DNA of 13,510 bases from positions 1 through 13,510 of the forward strand of contig SKNJ01000266.1 of NCBI GenBank assembly GCA_007120575.1, written 5' to 3'. This DNA is from Thioalkalivibrio sp. (lineage in GTDB: Bacteria > Pseudomonadota > Gammaproteobacteria > Ectothiorhodospirales > Ectothiorhodospiraceae). Below are positions 4,546 to 12,668 of the stretch, piece by piece. Both the position numbers and the translations under genes were made by a program. Every line of letters starts with the position of its first letter. Positions within the stretch are counted from its first letter, which is position 1. The notes under the pieces are model-generated. The model ran no database searches. It was not told the origin of the DNA and was given only the letters and a program-made list of their open reading frames with translations.

Positions 4546-6845
4546 CCCTGCGCCGCTGGCTCGCCACCCTGCTGGTCGCGCTGACGCTGATCCCCGGCCT
4601 GGCCAGTGCCATCTTCGAGGACGAGCTGCTGGATCCGGACGACGCCTTCAGCCTGAATGCCGAGGCGGTCGATGCCGAGACCCTGCGCCTGACCTGGGAC
4701 ATCGCGGACGCGTACTACATGTACCGCGAACAGTTCCGCTTCGAACCCGAGAGCGAGGGACTGGAGCTGGGCGAGCCCCGCATCCCGGATGGCGAGGTCA
4801 AGGAAGACGAATTCTTCGGGCGGGTCGAGACCTATCGCGGGCAGATCAGCATTGAACTGCCGGTGCGGGCAGCGGCCAGTACCGACATCGAGCTGACCGC
4901 GCGTTCACAGGGCTGCGCCGATCTCGGGGTCTGCTATCCGCCGCACTTCCAGACCGTCGCCCTGACCCTGCCCGGCCTGCCGGGCGCGGCCACAGCGGAA
5001 GAGACTGCCGGGGAACCGGGCGCACTGGATGCGCTCGGCGACCTGTCGCGGGACTTCGGCGCAGTGAATGACGAACTGCTGGAACCGGAGGCAGCCTTCG
5101 CCGCCTCGCTGGAGGCCATCAGCCAGAACGCGGTCATCCTGCGCTTCGACATCGCCGAGGGCTACTACCTTTACCGCGACAAGCTGGACGTACGCGTGGC
5201 CGAGGGCGAGGGCATCGAGCTGGGGCCGATCAACCCGCCGGACGGCCAGGTGCAGGAGGACGAGTTCTTTGGCGAGAGCCAGGTCTACCGCGACCAGGTG
5301 GAGATCCTCGTCCCGGTGCTGCGCGACGCGGATGACGTCGCCGACCTTACCCTGGCAATCGACTACCAGGGCTGCGCCGACGCCGGCGTGTGCTACCCGC
5401 CGCTGACCCAGGAGGTCTCGGTCACCTTCGCCTCCGAACTGGCCGCCGAGGCCGACAGCGATGCGCTGCCGGACACCGGCGACGACGCCCGCGAGGATGA
5501 TGACGACGCAGCGGCACCCGTCACCCAGCAGGACCGTATCGCGGCCCAGCTGGCGGATGGCCAGATCTGGCTGGTCGCCCTGGCCTTCTTCGGCTTCGGG
5601 CTGCTGCTGACCTTCACCCCCTGCGTGTTCCCGATGATCCCGATCCTGTCGAACATCATCATCGGGCAGAAGAACCTGACCACGCGCAAGGCGTTCCTGA
5701 TCTCACTGGTGTTCGTGCTGGCCATGGCGCTGACCTACACCATTGCCGGGGTGTTCGCGGGCCTGGCCGGTGCCAACCTGCAGGCGGCATTCCAGAACCC
5801 CTGGATTATCGGGACCTTCGTGATCATCTTCATCGCCCTGGCGATGTCGATGTTCGGCTTCTACGAGCTGCAGATGCCGGCCGGCGTGCAGAGCAAGCTA
5901 TCGCAGATCAGCAACAAGCAGGAAGGCGGCACCTACGTCGGCGCCGGAATCATGGGCTTCCTCTCGGCGCTCATCGTCGGCCCCTGTGTGACCGCGCCGC
6001 TGATCGGCGCACTGCTCTACATCAGCCACACCGGTGATGCCCTGCTGGGCGGCATCGCGCTGTTCGCGCTGAGCATGGGCATGGGCGCCCCGTTGCTGGC
6101 CATCGGCACCTCCGCCGGGCGCCTGCTGCCGAAGGCCGGGCCGTGGATGGATACCATCAAGGCGGTGTTCGGGATCGGCCTGCTGGCCATCGGCATCTGG
6201 CTGCTCGAACGGGTGATCCCGGGCGAGCTCGCGATGTTCCTGTGGGCGATCCTGCTGATCGTGACCGCTGTCTACATGGGTGCGCTGCGGACCCTGCCGG
6301 AGGGCACCTCCGGCTGGTACACCCTGTGGAAGGGCCTGGGCGTGGTGCTCCTGATCTACGGCGTGCTGCTGATGCTGGGCGCGGCCACCGGCGGCAAGGA
6401 CATCTTCCGCCCGCTGGCCACGCTCAACCAGCCCGCGGTGACGGCCACCGGCGAGCCATCCGGGCCGACCGCGATGGAGTTCACCTACGTCGACAGCCTG
6501 ACAGACGTGGAACGCGAGGTCGCCCGCGCCCGCGACGACGGCCGGCCCGTGTTCCTCGACTTCTACGCCGACTGGTGCGTGGACTGCGTACGCCTGGATC
6601 GCACCACCTTCCAGGACCCGCGCGTGCTCCGGGCCATGAGCGACGTACACCTGCTGAAGGCGGACGTCACCGACAACACCTCCGAGCACCGTGACCTGAT
6701 GCGCCACTTCAACCTGTTCGGGCCACCGGCGATGATCTTCTATGACGCCGACGGCAACGAACTTCCCAACTACCGCCAGGTCGGCTACCTCAACGCCGAC
6801 CGGTTCCTCGCCCATATCGAAAATGCCATCGGGGCCCGCCCATGA
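4533..6845 (+). CDS. dsbD: Thiol:disulfide interchange protein DsbD with two tandem N-terminal alpha domains
   Basis: DsbD carries electrons from cytoplasmic thioredoxin across the inner membrane to periplasmic thiol proteins. Order from ATG 4533: signal peptide (about 1-26); alpha domain 1 (28-146, C128 and C134 in QGCADLGVCYPP); alpha domain 2 (178-300, C281 and C287 in QGCADAGVCYPP); acidic linker (306-329); membrane beta domain (about 343-618) with C364 in FTPCVFPMIP and C485 in IVGPCVTAP; thioredoxin-like gamma domain with WCVDC (C682, C685) and a proline-rich loop FGPPA (729-733). All six classical cysteines are present, plus the extra pair. At 770 residues it is about 200 longer than E. 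coli DsbD (565), because of the duplicated alpha domain and longer linkers. Start 4533 has a weak GGA 7 nt upstream; ATG 4542, overlapping the cutA TGA, is an alternative with the same signal peptide. The stop overlaps the next gene by 4 bp. Confidence 0.96.
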   Translation: MHLMTLRRWLATLLVALTLIPGLASAIFEDELLDPDDAFSLNAEAVDAETLRLTWDIADAYYMYREQFRFEPESEGLELGEPRIPDGEVKEDEFFGRVETYRGQISIELPVRAAASTDIELTARSQGCADLGVCYPPHFQTVALTLPGLPGAATAEETAGEPGALDALGDLSRDFGAVNDELLEPEAAFAASLEAISQNAVILRFDIAEGYYLYRDKLDVRVAEGEGIELGPINPPDGQVQEDEFFGESQVYRDQVEILVPVLRDADDVADLTLAIDYQGCADAGVCYPPLTQEVSVTFASELAAEADSDALPDTGDDAREDDDDAAAPVTQQDRIAAQLADGQIWLVALAFFGFGLLLTFTPCVFPMIPILSNIIIGQKNLTTRKAFLISLVFVLAMALTYTIAGVFAGLAGANLQAAFQNPWIIGTFVIIFIALAMSMFGFYELQMPAGVQSKLSQISNKQEGGTYVGAGIMGFLSALIVGPCVTAPLIGALLYISHTGDALLGGIALFALSMGMGAPLLAIGTSAGRLLPKAGPWMDTIKAVFGIGLLAIGIWLLERVIPGELAMFLWAILLIVTAVYMGALRTLPEGTSGWYTLWKGLGVVLLIYGVLLMLGAATGGKDIFRPLATLNQPAVTATGEPSGPTAMEFTYVDSLTDVEREVARARDDGRPVFLDFYADWCVDCVRLDRTTFQDPRVLRAMSDVHLLKADVTDNTSEHRDLMRHFNLFGPPAMIFYDADGNELPNYRQVGYLNADRFLAHIENAIGARP

Positions 6846-7396
6846 ATCGCCTTCCGCTGCACCAGCTCGCCCTCGCGGGGCTGCTGACCACCACCCTGGG
6901 GCTGACCGCCGGCTGCGGTAATGCCGACGCCCCCGCAAGCCAGGCTACCGACACAGGCGGCAACAGCGCCAGTGCCGCCGGCGAGACACGTATCGATTTC
7001 ACCCTGCCGGACCTGGACGGCAACGCACAGCCGCTGAGCCAGTGGGATGGCGACCTCGTGCTGCTGAATTTCTGGGCGACCTGGTGCCCACCATGCAAGG
7101 AAGAAATGCCGCTGTTCCAGGACAGCTTCGAGAGCCACCGCGACGACGGTTTCACCATCGTCGCGGTGGCGATCGACGAACACACGGCCACCCAGCATTT
7201 CGTGGATGAGTTTGGCATCGAGTTCCCGGTGCTGATCGGTCAGGACGAGGCCATGGAGGTCGGCTACCAGTACGGCAACCGCATCGGGGCCCTCCCCTAT
7301 ACCGTACTGATCGACCGCGACGGCAACATCGTCGAGACCCATCGTGGCGAGGTCGAGCCGGAGCACCTCGACGCCTGGCTGGACACCTACCTGTAA
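6842..7396 (+). CDS. TlpA-like thioredoxin-fold lipoprotein
   Basis: A 184-residue protein. The N-terminus has a hydrophobic segment ending LTAGC (C25), a probable lipobox, although the -3 position is Thr, so membrane anchoring is likely but not certain. A low-complexity Ala/Ser/Gly/Thr linker (about 28-47) follows. The TlpA/ResA-type domain starts at IDFTLPDLDGNAQPLSQW (51-68) and has the redox motif FWATWCPPCKEEMP (78-90; C82, C85) and a cis-proline in ALPYTVLIDRDG. ATG overlaps the dsbD stop by 4 bp, so it is coupled to DsbD and is a natural candidate for reduction by it. Such proteins commonly reduce apocytochrome c or other periplasmic disulfides; the particular target cannot be read from the sequence. 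Confidence 0.92.
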   Translation: MNRLPLHQLALAGLLTTTLGLTAGCGNADAPASQATDTGGNSASAAGETRIDFTLPDLDGNAQPLSQWDGDLVLLNFWATWCPPCKEEMPLFQDSFESHRDDGFTIVAVAIDEHTATQHFVDEFGIEFPVLIGQDEAMEVGYQYGNRIGALPYTVLIDRDGNIVETHRGEVEPEHLDAWLDTYL

Positions 7397-7412
7397 ACCC
7401 GACCTGGTGCAG

Positions 7413-7441
7413 CCGGAGCGCATGGTCACATGCCGCTCCGG
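7413..7441 (+). terminator. Strong hairpin after the tlpA-like gene, probable end of the upstream operon
   Basis: CCGGAGCG plus CATG (7413-7424) pairs with CATG, a bulged C, then CGCTCCGG (7429-7441) around a 4-nt GTCA loop: 12 bp with a single bulge. It begins 17 nt after the stop codon. No T-tract follows, so termination may be weak or factor-dependent. Confidence 0.5.
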
Positions 7442-7449
7442 TCCATGGC

Positions 7450-7479
7450 TGGACACCCGCACCCCGCCTGCGGCAGAAT
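7450..7479 (+). promoter_or_regulatory. Candidate sigma70 promoter for aroQ-accBC
   Basis: TGGACA (7450-7455, 5 of 6 to consensus), an 18-bp spacer, then CAGAAT (7474-7479, 4 of 6). It lies between the hairpin at 7413-7441 and the aroQ start, in the longest gap of this block, where a promoter is expected. Chance matches of this quality are common. Confidence 0.35.
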
Positions 7480-7556
7480 CCCCGGCATCCGCCGCACCTT
7501 CCAGTTTCGGTGCATTCGCGTCCAATCCCGACAGGATCGCAACCGATTACCCCGTC

Positions 7557-8000
7557 ATGGCGTCCATCCTCCTGCTCAACGGCCCCAATCTGAACCTCCT
7601 GGGACAACGGGAGCCAGAACGCTACGGACAACAGCGCCTGGCGGATATCGAGGCCGAACTCGTCGCGCGCGCCGAACAGGCCGGTCAATCGCTGGTCTGT
7701 TTCCAGAGCAATCACGAGGGCGCGCTGATCGACCGGATCCACGCCGCACCCGAGGAAGGCGTGCGGCGCATCCTGATCAATCCAGGCGGGCTGACCCACA
7801 CCAGCGTGAGCCTGCGCGATGCCCTGCTCGGTGTCGCAATCCCCTTCTACGAGATTCATGTCAGCAACATCCACGCCCGCGAGGAATTTCGGCAAACCTC
7901 GCGCCTGGCCGCTGTCGCGTCCGGAACCATCAGCGGTTTCGGGGTCATCGGCTACCGGCTGGCGCTGGATGCGGCACTTGCCGCCATCAAGGAGTCATAG
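7557..8000 (+). CDS. aroQ: 3-dehydroquinate dehydratase, type II
   Basis: This enzyme dehydrates 3-dehydroquinate to 3-dehydroshikimate, step three of the shikimate pathway to aromatic amino acids. The 147-residue length fits the type II (dodecameric) class. Seen are ILLLNGPNLNLLGQREPERYG (4-24) with the catalytic lid Arg18 and Tyr23, FQSNHEGALIDRI (49-61), the ILINPGGLTHTSVSLRDAL block (72-90) and EIHVSNIHAREEFR (99-112) with the catalytic His101. An upstream in-frame extension to 7344 would cross the putative terminator and add non-homologous residues, so ATG 7557 is chosen although no good Shine-Dalgarno precedes it. accB begins 6 bp after the stop, and its ribosome binding site lies within the aroQ end; aroQ-accB-accC is a well-known gammaproteobacterial linkage. 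Confidence 0.97.
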   Translation: MASILLLNGPNLNLLGQREPERYGQQRLADIEAELVARAEQAGQSLVCFQSNHEGALIDRIHAAPEEGVRRILINPGGLTHTSVSLRDALLGVAIPFYEIHVSNIHAREEFRQTSRLAAVASGTISGFGVIGYRLALDAALAAIKES

Positions 8001-8006
8001 GCATCC

Positions 8007-8468
8007 ATGGACATTCGCAAGGTCAAGAAGCTGATCGACCTGCTCGACGAGAGCGGGATCCACGAGATCGAGATCCACGAGGGCGAGGAATCTGTCCGCA
8101 TCACCCGTTCGCCCGGCGGCAGCGCCGCTGCACCGGTGGCCCCCGCCGCCCCGGCACCAGCACCGCCACCACCGGTTTCCGGGAGTCCCGCGCCGAGCCC
8201 GCCAGCCGCCGCCGATACCCCGCCCGAACCCGATGGCTACCGCGTCACCGCGCCGATGGTGGGGACCTTCTACCGCGCCCCCAACCCCGGCGCCAAGCCA
8301 TTCGTGGAGGTCGGGCAGACCGTGGAGGTAGGCGAGACGCTGTGCATCATCGAGGCGATGAAGATGCTCAACCCGATCGAGGCCGAACAGGGCGGCACGA
8401 TCCGCGACATCCTGGTCGAGAACGGGAACCCGGTCGAATACGGGCAACCGCTGTTCATCATCGGATGA
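8007..8468 (+). CDS. accB: Biotin carboxyl carrier protein of acetyl-CoA carboxylase
   Basis: AccB carries the biotin that AccC carboxylates and the carboxyltransferase AccAD uses to make malonyl-CoA, the committed step of fatty-acid synthesis. The 153-residue protein has the N-terminal helical segment [23 protein letters not shown] (1-23), a Pro/Ala linker (about 36-76), and the biotinyl domain from [15 protein letters not shown] (78-92) to the end, with the biotinylated lysine K119 in [12 protein letters not shown]. The [13 protein letters not shown] stretch corresponds to the protruding thumb of bacterial AccB. AAGGAG (7989-7994) lies 12 nt before ATG, inside the aroQ end. accC follows after 51 bp containing a hairpin. 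Confidence 0.98.
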   Translation: MDIRKVKKLIDLLDESGIHEIEIHEGEESVRITRSPGGSAAAPVAPAAPAPAPPPPVSGSPAPSPPAAADTPPEPDGYRVTAPMVGTFYRAPNPGAKPFVEVGQTVEVGETLCIIEAMKMLNPIEAEQGGTIRDILVENGNPVEYGQPLFIIG

Positions 8469-8476
8469 ACCCATCC

Positions 8477-8497
8477 GCCGGGGCCCACGTCCCCGGC
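8477..8497 (+). other. Intercistronic hairpin between accB and accC
   Basis: GCCGGGG (8477-8483) pairs perfectly with CCCCGGC (8491-8497) around a 7-nt loop. No T-run follows, so it is not a clear terminator. It could modulate the accB:accC ratio or protect mRNA ends; this is inferred from position only. Confidence 0.5.
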
Positions 8498-8519
8498 TTC
8501 GCTGGAAACAGGTCCGAGC

Positions 8520-9866
8520 ATGTTTGAGAAAATCCTGATCGCCAACCGCGGCGAGATCGCCTTGCGTATCCTGCGCACCTGCCGCGAGATGGGCATCGCG
8601 ACGGTGGCCGCCCATTCCGAAGCCGACCGCGACCTGAAACACGTCCGCCTGGCGGACGAATCGGTCTGCATCGGGCCCGCGGCCTCCGGCGAGAGCTACC
8701 TGAATATTCCCGCGCTGATCGCCGCCGCCGAGGTCACGGATGCCGGCGCGATCCACCCGGGCTACGGCTTCCTGTCGGAGAATGCCGACTTCGCCGAGCG
8801 GGTCGAATCCAGCGGGTTCGCCTTTATCGGCCCGCGCGCGGAGACCATCCGCCTGATGGGCGACAAGGTCTCGGCCAAGCAGGCCATGCTGGCCGCCGAC
8901 GTCCCCTGTGTTCCCGGCTCCGGCGGGGCGCTCGGCGACGACCCCGAGACCAACCTGGCGCTCGCCCGCGAGATCGGCTATCCCATCATCATCAAGGCCG
9001 CGGCCGGCGGGGGTGGTCGGGGGATGCGCGTAGTGCACACCGAGGGCGCCCTGCTGAGCGCGATTTCGCTGACTCGCAACGAGGCCCAGCAGGGCTTCGG
9101 CGACGGCACGCTGTACATGGAAAAGTATCTGGAGCACCCGCGTCACGTGGAATTCCAGATCCTGGCGGACGGCCAGGGCAACGCGGTCTGCCTGGGCGAA
9201 CGCGACTGCTCGATGCAGCGCCGCCACCAGAAGGTGATCGAGGAGGCCCCGGCACCCGGAATCAGCGAGGAGCACCGCCAGCGCATGAGCGAACGCCTGG
9301 TCCGGGCCTGTCAGGAGATTGGGTACCGCGGGGCCGGCACATTCGAGTTCCTGTTCGAAGACGACGCGTTCTACTTCATCGAGATGAATACACGGTTGCA
9401 GGTCGAGCATACCGTCACCGAGCAGGTCACCGGTATCGACCTGGTGCGCGAGCAGATCCGGATCGCCGCGGGCCAGCCGCTGGGCATCACCCAGGACGAT
9501 GTGCACATCAACGGCCACGCGATCGAGTGCCGCATCAATGCCGAGGACCCGGCCACCTTCATGCCCAGCCCCGGTACCATCCAGCAGTATCACGCGCCGG
9601 GCGGTCCGGGGATCCGCATGGACACCCACATCTACAACGGTTATGCCGTGCCCCCGTACTATGATTCCATGGTGGGCAAGCTGATCGCGCATGGACCCAC
9701 CCGTGACATCGCCATCGCGCGCATGCGTGGCGCCCTGGGCGAGATCGTGGTCGACGGCATCAAGACCAATATCCCGCTGCACAGCGACCTGATGAACGAC
9801 GCCAACTTCCAGCGCGGCGGCCCGGACATCCACTACCTCGAAAAGAAGCTGAAATCACAGGGGTGA
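8520..9866 (+). CDS. accC: Biotin carboxylase of acetyl-CoA carboxylase
   Basis: AccC uses ATP and bicarbonate to carboxylate biotin on AccB. The 448-residue length is standard. Landmarks: [19 protein letters not shown] (1-19), [15 protein letters not shown] (79-93), K116 in MGDKVSAK and K159 in [14 protein letters not shown] (the ATP-binding lysines and glycine-rich lid), [16 protein letters not shown] near 200-215, [23 protein letters not shown] (about 224-246) and the catalytic [16 protein letters not shown] segment (about 286-302). No active-site change was seen. A short CAGG 7 nt before ATG serves as ribosome binding site. prmA follows after a 23-bp gap from ATG 9890. Confidence 0.99.
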   Translation: MFEKILIANRGEIALRILRTCREMGIATVAAHSEADRDLKHVRLADESVCIGPAASGESYLNIPALIAAAEVTDAGAIHPGYGFLSENADFAERVESSGFAFIGPRAETIRLMGDKVSAKQAMLAADVPCVPGSGGALGDDPETNLALAREIGYPIIIKAAAGGGGRGMRVVHTEGALLSAISLTRNEAQQGFGDGTLYMEKYLEHPRHVEFQILADGQGNAVCLGERDCSMQRRHQKVIEEAPAPGISEEHRQRMSERLVRACQEIGYRGAGTFEFLFEDDAFYFIEMNTRLQVEHTVTEQVTGIDLVREQIRIAAGQPLGITQDDVHINGHAIECRINAEDPATFMPSPGTIQQYHAPGGPGIRMDTHIYNGYAVPPYYDSMVGKLIAHGPTRDIAIARMRGALGEIVVDGIKTNIPLHSDLMNDANFQRGGPDIHYLEKKLKSQG

Positions 9867-9889
9867 CGCCGCCCCCCACGAGTCCGCCA

Positions 9890-10789
9890 ATGAGCCTTTC
9901 CGAACTCGAGTGCCAGATCACCCCCGACCAGGCCGAACCCCTGGAGGATGCCCTGTTCGAACTGGGCGCGGTCAGCGTGGAGCTGTTCGACGCTGCCGAC
10001 GAGCCCCTGTTCGAGCCGCCACCGGGTACCCACCCGCTATGGTCAGCGATCCGCCTGAAGGCGGTGTTCGCCGACTCCACCCAGGCGGATCTGGCGGCGG
10101 CCGCGCTGGAGCGACAGTCATCGCCGCCCGAAACCATCCAGGTCCACGCGATCGAGGACCAGGACTGGGTGCGCGCCGGCCTCGACGGCCTGCATGCGAT
10201 CCACTGTGGTGGCCCGCTGTGGATCGTACCCTCCTGGGAGGAAGAACCGGAGACCGACGACGGCGTCTTCGTACACCTCGATCCGGGCCTCGCATTCGGG
10301 ACCGGCAATCACCCGACCACCGCCATGTGCCTGCACAGCCTGGCTCTGCACCCGCCGCGTAACCAGCGTGTGCTCGACTACGGCTGCGGCTCCGGCATCC
10401 TGGCAATCGCCGCACTGAAACTCGGGGCGCGCGAAGCCCTGGGCATCGATATCGATGCCCAGGCCACCCAGGCGACCCGTGACAACGCAAATGCCAACGA
10501 TATCCCGACCACGGCCCTGGAGGTCGGCCTGACCGACCACCCGATACCGGATGCGGACTTCGACCTGGTGCTCGCGAACATCCTGGCCAAGCCCCTGATC
10601 GAGCTCGCACCACTGCTGGCCCGGGCCGCGCGGCCCGGCGCGCGCATCCTGCTGGCGGGGCTGCTCGAGCGCCAGGCCGACGAGGTCATGGCCGCCTATG
10701 CCGATGCCTTCGATATCGGGGTCGAGAACACCCGCGAGGGCTGGGCCCTGCTCGGCGGGCGGCGCAAGGAACCCCGCACGACGCGCTGA
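9890..10789 (+). CDS. prmA: Ribosomal protein L11 methyltransferase
   Basis: PrmA trimethylates several amino groups of ribosomal protein L11 using S-adenosylmethionine. The 299-residue protein has the N-terminal substrate-recognition domain (about 1-95, including EDQDWVRAGLDG 89-100) and the catalytic domain with LDPGLAFGTGNHPTT (130-144), the SAM-binding DYGCGSGILAIAALKLGA (163-180), GIDIDAQA (185-192) and LANILAKPLIELAPLL (228-243). In-frame GTG at 9863 overlaps the accC stop and would add 9 residues; ATG 9890 is preferred because it matches where the family begins. No strong Shine-Dalgarno was seen. It sits between accC and the DUF3426 gene, as in many gammaproteobacteria. Confidence 0.97.
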   Translation: MSLSELECQITPDQAEPLEDALFELGAVSVELFDAADEPLFEPPPGTHPLWSAIRLKAVFADSTQADLAAAALERQSSPPETIQVHAIEDQDWVRAGLDGLHAIHCGGPLWIVPSWEEEPETDDGVFVHLDPGLAFGTGNHPTTAMCLHSLALHPPRNQRVLDYGCGSGILAIAALKLGAREALGIDIDAQATQATRDNANANDIPTTALEVGLTDHPIPDADFDLVLANILAKPLIELAPLLARAARPGARILLAGLLERQADEVMAAYADAFDIGVENTREGWALLGGRRKEPRTTR

Positions 10790-10818
10790 TACCCGCGCGT
10801 CCCGCTGGCCGCATCCAC

Positions 10819-10836
10819 GCCCGAGGACCCTCGGGC
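10819..10836 (+). other. Intercistronic hairpin between prmA and the zinc-ribbon gene
   Basis: GCCCGAG (10819-10825) pairs perfectly with CTCGGGC (10830-10836) around a GACC tetraloop. It ends 6 nt before the next gene's GGAGG (10843-10847). No T-run follows. Confidence 0.5.
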
Positions 10837-10855
10837 ATGCACGGAGGTCCCGCCC

Positions 10856-11578
10856 ATGCTCGCGCGCTGTCCGCACTGTGGCGTCGCCCATGCCGTGGCG
10901 CGCAGTCCCGACCTTCAGCATGGCAGGGTTCGCTGCAATGCCTGTGGCGGCACCTTCGAGCTTTTCGCGGCGCTGGAGATCGCCGGGGCCGGCACGCAGG
11001 TCGAAGGTACCGGCATCACCCCGGTCATCGCCCACGGCCCCGCGCGCATCGCGAGCAGCGCTACCCCCGCACGCGCGCCCCTGGACATCGAGTCCGACCG
11101 CGCCGCGCTCGCACCACCCGCCACGACCGCTGCCCGCAATCGGTGGCCCTCCGTCCTGGTCAGCCTCGGCCTGGCCGCCGCCCTGACCCTGCAGCTGCTG
11201 CTGGCGCCACCGTTTCCGCCAGGCACCCACCCCCGGGTCGATCACCTGCGCGGCCTGTTGTGCGATATGGCGCCGTGCCCCCACTGGGGCGCGCCCGCGG
11301 CCGTCCGGCTCTCGGCACCGGAATGGGTCGAGGACCCCGGCCGCACCCGGCTGCAAGTGCGCTTCGAACTGCAAAGCTCAGTGCCCCAGCCCTGGCCCGG
11401 GCTGGAGGTGGTGCTGTCCGACGCCCTGGGCACCGAGCATGGACGGTTGTGGCTGCCTCCCGATCAATACCGCCCGCCAGAGTCCTCCCGCCTGGAACCC
11501 GGCCACGTCTGGCCCATCGCGTTAACGCTCGGGGCCCCGCATCCGCAGATCAGCGGCGTGCGCATAACGGCACGATAG
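10856..11578 (+). CDS. Zinc-ribbon DUF3426 membrane protein
   Basis: A 240-residue protein of the MJ0042-type zinc ribbon plus DUF3426 family, function unknown. The N-terminus has two CxxC pairs (C5, C8 in ARCPHCGV; C27, C30 in VRCNACGGTFELF), expected to bind zinc in the cytoplasm. A low-complexity Ala/Pro/Thr region (about 45-95) leads to one membrane segment (about 97-119, LVSLGLAAALTLQLLLA), then a likely periplasmic beta-rich domain (about 125-240) with C136 and C141 in LLCDMAPCPHW, which may form a disulfide. A GGAGG 8 nt before ATG sets the start. Genes of this family sit between prmA and dusB-fis in many gammaproteobacteria, so conserved context is the main clue. Confidence 0.88.
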   Translation: MLARCPHCGVAHAVARSPDLQHGRVRCNACGGTFELFAALEIAGAGTQVEGTGITPVIAHGPARIASSATPARAPLDIESDRAALAPPATTAARNRWPSVLVSLGLAAALTLQLLLAPPFPPGTHPRVDHLRGLLCDMAPCPHWGAPAAVRLSAPEWVEDPGRTRLQVRFELQSSVPQPWPGLEVVLSDALGTEHGRLWLPPDQYRPPESSRLEPGHVWPIALTLGAPHPQISGVRITAR

Positions 11579-11675
11579 GACAAGACCGGAACACCCATAC
11601 CCCACGGGGCAGACTGCCCGATGCCCTGCTAAACTTGTGGATTGTTCGGCACCCAGATCCGGTTATTCCACTCGC
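11579..11675 (+). promoter_or_regulatory. Gap before dusB-fis with a GC-rich dyad, possible regulatory region
   Basis: 97 bp. It contains the dyad GGGCAG-A-CTGCCC (11607-11619) and, 10 bp after it, TAAACT (11630-11635), a 4 of 6 match to a -10 box with no good -35. In E. coli the dusB-fis promoter lies just before dusB and is strongly growth-regulated, so a promoter here is plausible but not proven. Confidence 0.3.
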
Positions 11676-12668
11676 ATGCAGCTCGGCCCCCACACCATTC
11701 CCGATCCGGTCGTGTTCCTCGCCCCGATGGCGGGCGTCAGCGACCGTCCGTTCCGCCTGCTGGCGCGGCGCTGCGGTGCCAGCGCGGCGGTGTCGGAGAT
11801 GGTGACTTCCGACACGCGCCTGTGGAACAGCCGCAAGAGCCGCCACCGCCTGGATCATCGCGCAGAACCACGTCCACGCATCGTGCAACTGCTGGGCAAC
11901 GACCCGGAGATGCTGGCCAGCGCCGCCCGCGAGAATGTCGCGCGCGGCGCGGACATCATCGACCTGAACCTGGGCTGCCCGGCGAAAAAGGTCTGCCGCC
12001 AGGCGGCCGGTTCCGCCCTGCTCGGCGATCCTGGCCTGGTGCGCGAGCTGCTGCAGGCCCTGACCGGAACGGTCGCCGTACCCGTCACCCTGAAGATGCG
12101 TCTGGGCCTGGACCGCGCGCACGTGAACGGCGAGACGATCGCCGCGCTCGCCGAGGATGCCGGCATCGCCATGCTCGCGGTGCACGGCCGGACCCGTGCC
12201 GACGGGTACCGCGGACCCGTCGACCATGCGGCGATCCGCCGCATCGTACAGGGCGTTTCCATACCGGTACTGGCCAACGGCAACATCGACGGCATCGACA
12301 CCGCCCGCCAGGTTCTGGAACAGACCGGCGCGGCCGGGATCATGGTCGGGCGCGCCGCCCAGGGACAGCCCTGGCTGCCGGGCCGGATCCGCGCCGCGCT
12401 GGCCGGCGAACCGGTTCCGGCACCCCCGGATCGGGCCGTCTGGCTGGCCCTGGTCGAGGAGCACATCGGCGCGCTGCACGCCCAGTACGGCGAACCGCAG
12501 GGCGTGCGTATCGCGCGCAAGCATCTGGGCTGGTATCTTGAGCGCCTGGACCTGGGGGAGGTCCATACCCGGGCGGCACGGGCCGATCTTCTCGCCGCAT
12601 CCACGGCCAGCGAACAAAGGCACTGCCTGCGCGCCATCATGACCGGGACTATCAGGGAGGCGGCATGA
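11676..12668 (+). CDS. dusB: tRNA dihydrouridine synthase B
   Basis: This flavoenzyme reduces uridine to dihydrouridine in the D-loop of tRNA with NADPH; E. coli DusB modifies U17. The 330-residue protein (E. coli 321) is a TIM barrel with the FMN-binding opening FLAPMAGVSDRPFRLLA (14-30), the catalytic cysteine C101 in LNLGCPAKKVCRQAAGSALL (97-116), K140 in VTLKMRLG, HGRTRADGYRG (170-180) and the FMN phosphate motifs ANGNID (200-205) and GIMVGRAAQGQPW (221-233). The helical C-terminal domain (about 245-330) is present. A TTG-type extension to 11637 adds a non-homologous stretch, so ATG 11676 is preferred, though it has no clear Shine-Dalgarno. Its stop overlaps the fis ATG by 4 bp. Confidence 0.97.
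   Translation: MQLGPHTIPDPVVFLAPMAGVSDRPFRLLARRCGASAAVSEMVTSDTRLWNSRKSRHRLDHRAEPRPRIVQLLGNDPEMLASAARENVARGADIIDLNLGCPAKKVCRQAAGSALLGDPGLVRELLQALTGTVAVPVTLKMRLGLDRAHVNGETIAALAEDAGIAMLAVHGRTRADGYRGPVDHAAIRRIVQGVSIPVLANGNIDGIDTARQVLEQTGAAGIMVGRAAQGQPWLPGRIRAALAGEPVPAPPDRAVWLALVEEHIGALHAQYGEPQGVRIARKHLGWYLERLDLGEVHTRAARADLLAASTASEQRHCLRAIMTGTIREAA

Noticed and set aside
8110..8234. Pro/Ala-rich stretch in accB as an unusual repeat
   Set aside because: This is the normal flexible linker between the N-terminal and biotinyl domains of AccB.
7995..9833. Long minus-strand open frame (612 codons) opposite accB-accC
   Set aside because: It is a shadow of accB/accC in high-GC DNA. The plus strand encodes unmistakable AccB and AccC; the minus reading shows no recognisable domain and has low-complexity Gly/Ala/Asp/His composition.
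10118..11374. Minus-strand open frame of 418 codons across prmA and the DUF3426 gene
   Set aside because: It covers two well-supported plus-strand genes and their gap, and shows no domain.
11607..11619. GGGCAG-A-CTGCCC as an intrinsic terminator after the DUF3426 gene
   Set aside because: The 1-nt loop cannot form a normal hairpin and no T-run follows. It is noted only as a dyad in the dusB upstream gap.
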